The position numbers were made by a program, and so were the translations under genes. The notes beneath the pieces were generated by a model. That model had not been told where the DNA came from. It made no database searches and saw nothing but the letters and a program-made list of their open reading frames with translations. Below are positions 56,201-59,449 of a stretch of DNA of 64,000 nt, piece after piece. Numbering within the stretch: the first letter of the stretch is position 1; each line of letters begins with the position of its first letter. Source of the DNA: Pieris napi (lineage: Eukaryota > Arthropoda > Insecta > Lepidoptera > Pieridae); contig NC_062238.1 in the NCBI RefSeq assembly GCF_905475465.1, positions 7,048,501 through 7,112,500 of the forward strand, written 5' to 3'.

Positions 56201-58195
56201 CAGTTACTGGTCGGTATTGACGCAGTTACTCCAGTCATCAGATCGTTAGTGCGAGATGTGGCACTTACTAACTCTAATCCCAATCGGGAGGCTCTTTTAA
56301 CTCTTCGCAGACAACGAGCTTCGGAACTCCTTGCAACCAATCAACAGCGCCAGGATGCCTACGTTAACGAGGGTCGACGGCAGCCACTCACTTTTGCTGT
56401 CGGAGACTTTGTGTTTGTGAGCAAGACGGCACAAATCACCGGCAAACTGGACTCCGGCATGCGCGGGCCTTACAAGGTTATTCGCGCGTTACCGTGCCAC
56501 CGTTACGAGTTAGAGCTACTAGCTGGTTCCTATGGGAAAAAGACCCAAGCTGCAGCTGAAAATATGATGTTGTGGCAAGGCGAGTGGACGCCGGATGCGT
56601 GCTCAGTTTTTTTTGAGACTGGTGAGTGATGTCAGTGGTGCTAATGTGTTTAGACCACATAGAGAACATGCAAAGGTATGGGTCTCTGTTTCAAATTTTT
56701 GTGGTGCTAATGTGTTTAGGCCACATAGAGAACATGCAAAGGTATGGGTCTCTGTTACAAATTTTTGTGGTGCTAATGTGTTTAGGCCACATAGAGAACA
56801 TGCAAAGGTATGGGTCTCTGTTACAAATTTTTGTGGTGCTAATGTGTTTAGGCCACATAGAGAACATACAAAGGTATGGGTCTCTGTTACAAATTTTTCT
56901 GGTGCTAATGTGTTTAGGCCACTTAGAGAACATGCAAAATGTATGGGTCTCTGTTTTAACAAATTGTCGCTTATGAGAGCACTAGAAGCCGCTGTGGTTA
57001 CAACAGTGTATGGCAAGATACTGAGTTTTATTTTTATTTGTGTTAAGTCTGAAGCTATCTAATTCTGTAATATTTGCTTTTTGATAGACCTTATCTGTGT
57101 GCGCTTGAGTGCACGCTTGCGCACATAGTACTGGTAATTGAGAAATAGAGATAAATGTCATTTTTCATCCCTCTAATCCAGGATATATGCTTCAGGCTAT
57201 AACACTAAACTAAGTAAATTACTTACAAGTTCCTTCTATGTTTCAGAGACTGCATTAGACAATAATGAGCAGGTTGCAAGGGATGAAACAAATGAAGAGA
57301 GAAATGGCTCTGATGCTAGTGGTGCAAGTAATGCTGCGGTCGAGGACGCCGCACTGTCAGGAACGGCCGTCTTATAAAACAATCTCCACAGAGCAAGTCG
57401 GACCGAGTGAGGGGTAACAGAGAGGAGTGGAACTGGGAACACCGGAAATGTGGCGATTGGCGCGCGGACGTGACAGACGCGGGAGTTTTTTGTTATTTAT
57501 GGTGGCGTTGTGTAAAAGATTGTCTTCTGGTTGCGTATAATTTTCATTGTGGTATTTTAGTTAATTAAAAATTGTTTTGTAAGGAATAAAACTTCCTAGG
57601 TTGAGTGTTTTGTTACTTTTAATATTTATAGTTTGTGATTTCCAAGAGTATATTTATTTTTTTGACGTTCATAAATGTACATTGTTTTACCTACATGAAT
57701 AAATGATTTTTGATTTGATTTGATTAAACAATCTAAATTTTTTTTTCGTAATTAATAAATTTAATTGAACATGCAAATATTTTCATTTTGTGTGTTTAAC
57801 ATATTGAAATTTTATTAGCACTATTTTCTAAATTAAATATTATTTTGTACAAAAGTTATGTCATTTTGAACATATTTTTGTAATATTAAATTCTCAATAT
57901 CCCTGTAATATTTGTTAACAAATATATTATATTTACAAATATAATATATTAAAAAAAAGTATGCCCAGCCGTGCAAAGCCGGTAGCGGTCCTCAGATAAA
58001 GCTTGCAACATAAGTATGATGATAACGAGTGTCGTTAGTAATCTTTCAGGCTGCGTCGGCAACAGCGAATAGACATTATGCCAGCAAACATTATTAGGCT
58101 TAGTACAGACGGATAATCGTTATGGCTGACGTGGAGCGAGAAATTTAGTGAAGTGTACACAAGATTATTTCTGACTTACCGCGCTTTGTAAACAT
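26244..58195 (-). CDS. Candidate upstream exons of a long isoform of the minus-strand gene
   Basis: Four minus-strand segments have AG/GT borders and mutually matching phases: 38926-38888 (39 nt), 35762-35729 (34 nt), 32694-32636 (59 nt) and 26265-26244 (22 nt). The last ends in phase 2 and joins in frame to exon 13512-13441. A possible first exon, 58195-58180 (ATG plus 16 nt, donor GCGCG|GTAAGTC), also fits in phase. The encoded pieces include SPIKPLASNG and LRTPELAPQYNKDLRP, proline-directed serine/threonine motifs like the SSPI motifs of exons 13512 and 10691. With the downstream exons the total would be 855 nt, 284 aa. If true, the fucosyltransferase and the LTR retrotransposon both lie in introns of this gene. 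Caution: the exons are tiny, splice signals are common in AT-rich DNA, and I chose frames that fit. The 32694 acceptor is AAG, and the 38926 acceptor has a weak pyrimidine tract. Other exons may be missing. Confidence 0.3.
26464..26830 (-). pseudogene. Possible degenerate non-LTR reverse transcriptase fragment
   Basis: The minus-strand frame (26730-26464) has spacing reminiscent of the thumb region after LINE RT domains (ETVSYFQ...W...ATRKTIQAFFYLCYW), but without clear catalytic motifs. Weak assignment. Confidence 0.25.
27411..27470 (-). other. Candidate short exon
   Basis: ATG in a good context opens 20 codons (MTESVRNEIINLRLSRTEQQ), ending at a consensus donor CAACAG|GTGGGT. The protein is helix-like. 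No partner exon was established. It could be an alternative first exon or chance. Confidence 0.25.
27540..28950. other. AT-rich stretch, nothing recognised
   Basis: No supported coding, RNA or repeat feature. A small ORF at 28531-28716 lacks motifs. Confidence 0.3.
28960..29095 (+). mobile_element. LINE C-terminal fragment
   Basis: The plus strand reads an arginine/tryptophan-bearing end (AEDTGEWRKLCGATKTTF) followed by a GAAGAAGAAG-type tail, as at the end of RTE-like ORFs in Lepidoptera. Short and broken. Confidence 0.35.
29660..29990 (+). mobile_element. LINE (RTE-like) C-terminal fragment with frameshifts
   Basis: The plus strand contains MWCYRRMLRISWIQRVTNER, then in shifted frames an HxxRxxLL-type block and RKWTNITSAEELFRLDQDK. 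I recognise this order from the C-terminus of RTE-like endonuclease/RT polyproteins. Several stops and frame changes; inactive. Confidence 0.5.
30067..30240 (-). mobile_element. LINE 3' fragment
   Basis: Same family as 23297 and 45905: AAGTGATACCGCCGCCCATG, TTGCCGGCCTTTTAAAAATT and TTCTTGAAGGACCCTAAGTC. The sense strand is minus. Confidence 0.6.
30734..31087 (+). CDS. Unrecognised 117-codon ORF
   Basis: An ATG-started frame in AT-rich DNA. The second half (about residues 30-117) is rich in K, R, N and I with several cysteines (SNCCYLFN), with no family I recognise. No neighbouring exon, promoter or repeat context supports it. It could be a fossil repeat or chance; long chance frames are uncommon in such AT-rich sequence, so it is recorded. 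Confidence 0.2.
   Translation: MCYLYVVQYKTSLNRCYLFKSDKLEIVSITQRSNREASLIYIKGLRDVKRGEKYGIHNRTRTSLVKSNCCYLFNTISPVYGNFTHVKKVSYIIDCNWLENMQWPFVEKILREIDEAP
31245..31400 (+). mobile_element. LINE (RTE-like) C-terminal fragment
   Basis: The plus strand reads WSGIATAEELLHLAQGKTRF followed by a TANLQ-WRGTRTRR end and a GAAGAAG tail. Equivalent to the end of the 29660 fragment, but a separate insertion. Confidence 0.5.
31410..31960. other. Spacer, nothing supported
   Basis: A 61-codon plus-strand frame at 31705-31890 has no motif or splice support. Confidence 0.25.
31965..32165 (-). mobile_element. LINE C-terminal fragment
   Basis: The minus strand reads VLEWRPTTSQRSVGWPPTMW then IDDLVRV, a block I recognise near the C-terminus of lepidopteran RTE-like ORFs (GRPPTRWTDDLV-type). 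Surrounding frames are broken. Confidence 0.45.
32848..32993. mobile_element. Foldback MITE, half copy
   Basis: Carries the centre (AGCTTGTAGTTTATTG) and a complete right arm ending TGAGTTACAGAATCGCAGGG, as in the 7856 copy, but almost all of the left arm is missing. Confidence 0.6.
33000..34160. other. AT-rich stretch
   Basis: No gene recognised. A 21-nt segment at about 33730-33750 has splice-like borders on the minus strand but lies in a CTCGTCT repeat and was not used. Confidence 0.25.
34162..34348. mobile_element. MITE, 187 bp with long inverted ends
   Basis: The ends TAAAGCTAAGGTTTCCTAGA and beyond are inverted over about 47 bp with three to four mismatches, including AACGGCCGT near the inner limit. 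The centre is about 90 bp. The target duplication is ambiguous because the outermost bases are palindromic (TAAAGCTA/TAGCTTTA). Confidence 0.55.
35040..35310 (+). mobile_element. LINE ORF2 C-terminal fragment
   Basis: The plus strand reads HVVLEC (a zinc-knuckle-like end) and later EVPKKLLGFWKELGWLN, a terminal block known from R1/jockey-like ORF2 proteins. It has in-frame stops. Confidence 0.45.
36790..37390 (+). mobile_element. LINE ORF2 C-terminus and 3' end, longest copy
   Basis: The plus strand aligns in order to RT thumb and tail blocks: HMEYCS..WGGSSPVPAPS (degenerate), FIPAAEFH, RSTTERFLRQSLPRTT, then the 3' block CTTAAAGGCAATGCACTCGC and CGTTTGCCCC. This copy links the abundant 3' fragments of the window to a jockey/CR1-like coding region. 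Many stops. Confidence 0.55.
37560..37690 (+). mobile_element. LINE 3' tail fragment
   Basis: TTGCCAGTTCTTCTTGCCCG followed by CTCTACGCCCTTGTATTGAG and AACTGG, the tail also seen at 18765. Downstream it diverges. Confidence 0.45.
38474..38728 (+). mobile_element. tRNA-derived SINE, near complete
   Basis: A-box-like TCTAGTGGTTAGTAGCC, B box GGTTCGATCCC at 38530-38540, then a tRNA-unrelated body (ATCGATGTGATGAGCATTTG; ATAATATGTATATATAACCG) and an oligo(A) end (GTGTGAATTGTCTTAAAAA). A different family from the one at 47931. Confidence 0.7.
38930..40070. other. AT-rich stretch
   Basis: No recognised gene. An exon-like segment on the plus strand (39850-39870, CTTTAG...GTGTG|GTAAGTA) stands alone and was not promoted to a gene. 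Confidence 0.25.
40075..40330 (+). mobile_element. LINE 3' fragment
   Basis: Same family as 36790: TTCCACCCGTATCACTTCAA, TTGTGGAACCAGCTGCCGAC, GTGTCCATGGGCGGGCAG and CATCAGATGAGCCTTCTGCT. The sense strand is plus. Confidence 0.55.
41670..41770 (+). mobile_element. LINE 3' fragment, short
   Basis: AAGGCGGCAACGCGCTTCCG, GTGTCCATAGACGACGGTAA and CATCAGGTGAGCCTCCTGCT, the terminal 100 bp of the same family. Confidence 0.55.
42135..42335. repeat. Tandem duplication, 94-bp unit, 2.1 copies
   Basis: Units start at 42135, 42229 and (partial) 42323 with ATCTGTCTC. Shared words include ATCACAACGTAA, AATTTGACAGAAAGAGA and CGGTGCCCAAAG. Roughly 85-90 percent identical by eye. Confidence 0.6.
42340..44220. 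other. AT-rich stretch
   Basis: No supported gene. A donor-like site at 42797 (minus strand, AAAG|GTAAGA) follows an open segment but lacks a convincing acceptor. Confidence 0.25.
44225..44425 (-). mobile_element. LINE 3' fragment, second family
   Basis: GGGGGGCAAACGAGCTTGCG, GTGCGTTGCCGGCCTTTGAG, GAGGTCGTATCTCTGAGGGA and GGGAGCCGATTCCACTC. Related to 21640, and more distantly to the 45905 family. The sense strand is probably minus. Confidence 0.5.
45043..45356. repeat. Tandem duplication, 157-bp unit, two copies
   Basis: The block from AAATTGATAAATAATAGGTA to AATAATAGRGTCTCT occurs at 45062-45199 and 45219-45356, offset 157 bp, nearly identical apart from small indels (a CCTA insertion in copy 1, AACT in copy 2). 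This indicates a recent duplication. Confidence 0.65.
45905..46245 (-). mobile_element. LINE 3' fragment, best preserved
   Basis: About 340 bp of the common family, from GGGGGCAAACGGGCAGG to TTAATCCGAACAACTTC. Antisense on the plus strand; the minus strand carries the ORF2 end. It serves as the reference for the shorter copies in the window. Confidence 0.65.
46260..47170. other. AT-rich stretch
   Basis: Nothing supported. A minus-strand donor TTTG|GTAAGTG at about 46732 is isolated. Confidence 0.25.
47180..47410. repeat. Dispersed repeat with 31-bp inverted arms
   Basis: A TATG microsatellite-like start (TATGTATGTATGTAACCGAC) precedes blocks ending CGATGACAATGCAATAATCC. An inverted repeat follows: AATACTGGTATTATTGTGAA and on to AAGCGT in the left arm (about 47306-47336), mirrored at about 47376-47406. 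The arms appear perfect. Confidence 0.55.
47931..48222 (+). mobile_element. tRNA-derived SINE, near complete
   Basis: A-box-like AATGGCTTCAGCGTGCGAC, B box GGTTCGATCTC, conserved body GAAGGAAAACATCGTGAGGA, TTAGACCCAAAAAGTCGACG and GATCACCTACTTGCC, end GGTTGTAGCGCCATTA plus oligo(T). It is the uninterrupted reference for the 12181 copy. Confidence 0.7.
48300..49690. other. Mixed stretch without supported gene
   Basis: A GC-richer block at 48410-48530 may be a repeat fragment. The rest is AT-rich. Small ORFs at 48410 and 49459 have no motifs. Confidence 0.25.
49715..49805 (+). mobile_element. LINE 3' fragment, short
   Basis: TTGAAAGGCCGGCAACGCAC, GTGTCCATTGGCGGCGGTAT and CAGGTGAGCCTCTTGCCCGA; the end of the common family, sense strand plus. 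Confidence 0.55.
50538..50730. mobile_element. Foldback MITE, asymmetric copy
   Basis: The left arm keeps only its outer part (GCGATTCTGTAACTCACTTT and CACAGCGGTTTTCG), then jumps to the centre GGGAGCTTGTAGTTTATTG and a full right arm ending GTTACAGAATCG. It is an intermediate between the 7856 and 32848 copies. Confidence 0.6.
50731..51775. other. AT-rich stretch
   Basis: Nothing supported; the 68-codon ORF at 50891 has no motif. Confidence 0.25.
51820..52097 (+). repeat. 5' LTR, 278 bp
   Basis: Matches 57370-57647 base for base at a constant offset of 5550. A TATAAAA word close to the left edge (51823-51829) and an AATAAA at about 52036 (AAGGAATAAAACTT) may serve transcription start and polyadenylation. 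The first bases also hold the stop codon used by the proposed pol exon in the 3' copy. Confidence 0.9.
52098..52110 (+). other. Primer-binding site, tRNA-Leu-like
   Basis: TCAGAAGTGGGAT directly follows the LTR and is complementary to the acceptor/T-arm side of insect tRNA-Leu a few bases in from the CCA end, as I recall for mdg3- and micropia-type elements. The leading TGGTG expected for pairing with the very 3' end is missing. Confidence 0.55.
52188..52193 (+). other. Splice-donor-like site in the gag leader
   Basis: GTAAGT 27 bp before the gag ATG. With an acceptor inside the element at 57246 it could in principle generate a subgenomic RNA. Unproven. Confidence 0.2.
52215..53564 (+). CDS. 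gag: gag polyprotein, 449 aa
   Basis: Starts at ATG after AAAGCAAA. Residues 1-90 are a strongly basic arginine/serine-rich region. A retrotransposon Gag capsid-like domain follows at about residues 155-320 (FDPNVHDFDVWCNEV, then LKGDAKLWL). Two CX2CX4HX4C zinc knuckles lie at residues 359-372 (CHTCGKLGHKKWHC) and 408-421 (CTFCKRKGHLIDSC). This is the usual nucleocapsid arrangement for packaging element RNA. The frame is intact. Its end overlaps pol, which is in the -1 frame, so pol should be made by ribosomal frameshifting near 53525. Confidence 0.93.
   Translation: MSGLSSRLEGQRHSREKRRSSCREARRDSVDSRYTPPGRSLYSSSSNRRNRTSRRRDVSHDPHSSRKRRDSSRYVAFDRILSRLEVIEARLPVSVDSVSPSRPVNGSHLVSTPLAVQSSASKPGSGMAEEVIEGSIPHTLDMKTSEAKEEGSGIVEALTALFKAKSHNFYISPFDPNVHDFDVWCNEVDRARLLNNWDDHECLGRIGSCLKGDAKLWLNDWVTNDRSWSNFKLEFRSLCPRNVDMASVLFEVMSTNSNKFSTYAEYARKSLLRLNIVKGLSDELKTAIVVRGISDPQIKAAATNAKLHSKGLIEFLSVYIKPKYDYRQSNNTVRSFSSSGPSFTRKREASRFDNNKITCHTCGKLGHKKWHCPKQLRADPTTSTQSDSFTKPSPIALSDNQNRSVKYCTFCKRKGHLIDSCFQKQRSNSGDKKINEVNFCLDLTPNKVT
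53522..56629 (+). CDS. pol: pol polyprotein: protease, RT, RNase H, integrase
   Basis: Open in the -1 frame from 53522. Counted from 53531: aspartic protease motif D26-S-G; RT with LDMATGFHQV and active site Y337-I-D-D; RNase H with D486 (HTDASA), an E in the YELET motif and a TDCNSL block; integrase zinc finger starting H683; catalytic triad D751, D809 and E845, with 35 residues between the last two; and a GPY module at 979-981. This is the Ty3/gypsy order. Minor departures: CDRARMF where most relatives have SDRG, and APIVYQ where APxxFQ is usual. All catalytic residues are present and there is no internal stop. Unspliced, the frame ends TGA at 56627. A strong splice donor G|GTGAGT at 56622 just before that stop suggests the true C-terminus is reached by splicing to 57247. 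Confidence 0.93.
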   Translation, partial: SKFLLRLDPKQSNVISAVLQKVPVDVLIDSGSDISLISESVLRYFNLNRVPTYRLMRGIGSQEIESTSLITTVIEFPEVSLEIDLFVVPSQCINAPILIGTDVLNRKGLTYIRSNGEQRLVRSGIVPIVQHVVAVDDGSVRTPLIGADRDRLLTIIHEFSDLFISGTAASTVNTGSMEIRLTSTTPISHRPYKLSIDEKNRVRDIVSDLLSKGIIRESQSDYASPIILVKKKDGSDRMCVDYRALNSITVKERFPLPLIDDHVDKLGSYKIFTSLDMATGFHQVPIRDDDSISKTAFVTPEGHYEYLKMPYGLANAPIVYQRIISKTLKTLIDAGKALTYIDDVLLLSNSVEEGLDTLKEVLHTLKTAGFSINLKKCSFLDSEIEYLGRLIGHGQVRPSLGKVDALIRSPKPTNVKEVRQFLGLAGYFRRYISGYASKTACIAKLLRKGLPFLWGAEQDTARDYIIHCLTNEPVLAIFNPRLPTELHTDASAIGLGAILLQEHAGRGKRVVGYFSKSTQGAESRYHSYELETLAVVRALQHFRYYLIGIAFKIVTDCNSLKLTERKKDLLPRVARWWVYLQDFNFTLDYRKGALMQHADFLSRNPPLSTANVSHIRNPSSWAKIAQTADVETQELISRLRDGQLDDTRYVIKNDLLYYKFTPTGEDPRLLCYIPKGHRLSLLRVFHDEHDHIGTDRTTDLILRHFWFPSLRQFVKKYISYCLVCLAHKKVPRAPSQPIQSWTKPDIPFSIIHTDVLGPLQESNGFKYVLIIVDAFSKYCLLYSLYRQNTDELKRVFSNAVSLFGTPSTIVCDRARMFESATFQNWVSDLGCSIHFITPGMHRENGQAERYCRTVLNMLRVEVGNKGSQWSDVLWRMQLTLNISKQSTTQTSPLQLLVGIDAVTPVIRSLVRDVALTNSNPNREALLTLRRQRASELLATNQQRQDAYVNEGRRQPLTFAVGDFVFVSKTAQITGKLDSGMRGPYKVIRALPCHRYELELLAGSYGKKTQAAAENMMLWQGEWTPDACSVFFETGE
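53525..53531 (+). promoter_or_regulatory. Likely -1 ribosomal frameshift site A AAT TTT
   Basis: The heptamer AAATTTT is positioned as X XXY YYZ relative to the gag frame, inside the 40-nt gag/pol overlap (pol frame open from 53522, gag stop at 53562-53564). Slipping one base back enters the pol frame directly. The pol frame has no ATG in this overlap, which favours frameshifting. A downstream RNA structure was not assessed. Confidence 0.65.
56622..57246 (+). other. Putative 625-bp intron at the 3' end of pol
   Basis: The donor ACTG|GTGAGTGA lies two codons before the pol stop, and the acceptor TTCCTTCTATGTTTCAG ends at 57246. Splicing keeps frame (one base of the codon on the left, two on the right) and removes the TGA. 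The intron contains the 66-bp tandem array and about 280 bp of other sequence. Introns within retrotransposon pol are rare and would require regulated splicing so that genomic RNA stays full length. Confidence 0.5.
56635..56964 (+). repeat. Tandem array: five 66-bp units inside the element
   Basis: CTAATGTGTTTAG starts at 56641, 56707, 56773, 56839 and 56905, exactly 66 bp apart. Units 2 and 3 appear identical; units 1, 4 and 5 differ by a few bases, and the last breaks off after the CAAAATG variant. Because 66 is a multiple of three, several frames on both strands stay open through it, giving 22-residue repeats that are probably not coding. Confidence 0.9.
57247..57377 (+). CDS. Putative last exon of pol, stop codon in the LTR
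   Basis: After the acceptor at 57246 the frame continued from pol is open for 43 codons and stops at TAA 57375-57377, five bases inside the 3' LTR. The encoded tail is acidic then alanine-rich (E, D, N and A dominate), unlike random AT-rich sequence, and follows the GPY module where other gypsy elements have variable tails. No domain is recognised. The alternative is non-coding sequence between pol and LTR. Confidence 0.45.
57370..57647 (+). repeat. 3' LTR, 278 bp
   Basis: Same as the 5' LTR. The bases just upstream (GGAACGGCCG) are not purine-only, so a conventional polypurine tract next to the LTR is lacking. The nearest purine-rich run is GAAACAAATGAAGAGAGAAA at about 57284-57303. Confidence 0.9.
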
Positions 58196-58700
58196 ACTAT
58201 TTATTAAAGAGTGAATATAAGAGTCTTTCCTCCAACTTCGATTTTGTTCCCTTTGGAGTAGAGACTCTTGGGCCGTGGGGTGCAAGTGCACAGGCGCTTA
58301 TTATATAAGTTGGCGCCTGGTAGATAGTACCGGTGACATCAGAGATAGTGCTTTCCTGGCTCAATGAATAAGTATCGCAATACAGCGAGAAAATGCTGCC
58401 AGCATTAAAGGTACACTGCCACAGGGACTAAACTTTTAAATTTGTTTTAATTATTTTTATTATTACCTTGTAGGTTAAGAAAATTGTAAATACAAATTAT
58501 ACGTATGTAGCATGATTAAATAATTGAAGTATTAATTCGTTAAACCTTACTAAGCCTTCGTCAACGTATACAGTATAAAACGTGAAACTACTAGAGATAA
58601 ATATAATAATAATAATAAAAAGTACTTAAGTTAAAATAAAATAGGACTTAGGAATTCTGTTATATGAATGAGGGGAACAAAGGGGTCAAAAGTAGTAAAA
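57740..58700. other. AT-rich then mixed sequence downstream of the LTR element
   Basis: 57740-57960 is very AT-rich. 57960-58140 and 58250-58400 are of balanced composition, but with no recognised repeat or coding region apart from the candidate first exon at 58195-58180 on the minus strand. Confidence 0.25.
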
Positions 58701-58729
58701 AGACAATTGACGACAAAAGAATTACTATT

Positions 58730-59085
58730 ACAATAGACTATCAATTAGTCATTAAATTGTAGATATTAGCGAATCGAATAAACCACAGGTATTCACGGTT
58801 TTTAACTAATTGGACTTTGATGTTGTTAATTTATGAGCTCTGTGACAATGACATCTGACAGTGACGCAATTACATCGACATAATAAATTACTTTTATTAA
58901 TAATAATTACTGAAGTATTGACTATCAAATAGTGGTAAATTAGTAAATCTATTGAAATTTGCAAATCGGATAAATGACAAGACGGTTTTAAACTGATTAG
59001 AATTGTCGTTGTTAATTTATGAGCTCTGTGACATATAATTACAATGGCAGCTTACAGTGACGTCACATATATAATACTAATCTGT
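58730..59085. repeat. Diverged direct duplication, offset 187 bp
   Basis: GTTGTTAATTTATGAGCTCT plus GTGACA, and the preceding GACTATCAA and CGGTTTT blocks, occur twice at an offset of about 187 bp (for example CGGTTTT at 58796 and 58983). Considerable divergence between copies. Confidence 0.45.
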
Positions 59086-59395
59086 GTCAGTATAAATCTC
59101 GATATTAACAATGAAGTCGTTGATTCAATGATGTATTTTGTATATTTTGAGGGTTTCAGTTGTTTCTATAATCTTAAACCCTATAGAACTGGTTTGAATT
59201 TAAAGCATATTAATAAATTTAAAAATACCGTACGTGTAGATCCCCTATCTACAGATACAGCGATAGAATAAAAAAATCTGTCTTTAAAAATGTTTAACAA
59301 ACCTATTTTATCACTCGAGAACTAAATTCAAGCTTTTCATCGCTATACCTACTCTACGCTAACCAAAAAAGAATAATCAAAACGTTTTAAAATTA

Positions 59396-59449
59396 TTTTA
59401 ATTATTTAATATTTGATGTGTTTGCATATCAAATATTAAATAATTAAAA
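59396..59449. repeat. Perfect 22-bp inverted repeat, 10-nt loop
   Basis: TTTTAATTATTTAATATTTG plus AT is mirrored exactly at 59428-59449. The arms are purely A/T except for one G/C pair. A stem this long with no mismatch is unusual, but the AT content makes function doubtful. Confidence 0.6.

Larger units (their letters stand above)
51820..57647 (+). mobile_element. Ty3/gypsy LTR retrotransposon, full length, 5828 bp
   Basis: Two LTRs that look identical over 278 bp, a 4-bp direct repeat GTAT on both flanks (51816-51819, 57648-57651), a primer-binding site, gag, and pol in the order protease, RT, RNase H, integrase. That order places it in Metaviridae (Ty3/gypsy). No env-like frame. The LTRs start TCTT and end AAGA, a short inverted repeat but not the usual TG...CA. 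The tRNA-Leu-type primer site points towards the mdg3/micropia/blastopia group, from memory of that group. Identical LTRs, an open gag and an open pol suggest a recent and possibly active copy. Confidence 0.93.
51780..57735 (+). mobile_element. LINE 3' tail split by the LTR retrotransposon
   Basis: Left part 51780-51819 (GGCAGTAAATGTAAAATTAG, AAGCATTTAATGTAT) and right part from 57648 (TTTTTTGACGTTCATAAATG, CCTACATGAATAAATGATTT, then TTGATTTGATTTGATT) together match the uninterrupted tail at 18790-18890. This gives an empty-site reference for the insertion. Confidence 0.7.

Noticed and set aside
55864..56340. 158-codon minus-strand ORF
   Set aside because: Shadow of the integrase region of pol; no independent features.
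56635..56964. CRISPR-like regular repeats
   Set aside because: The units are contiguous without spacers, and the context is a eukaryotic retrotransposon.
56595..57062. 155-codon plus-strand ORF made of 22-residue repeats, and matching minus-strand ORFs
   Set aside because: It exists because the 66-bp repeat unit is a multiple of three. It overlaps pol in another frame and lies in the proposed intron. No start context or family resemblance.
56630..57369. Search for an env-like gene after pol
   Set aside because: The space is only about 740 bp and holds the tandem array and a short acidic open segment. No signal peptide, membrane span or fusion-like region.
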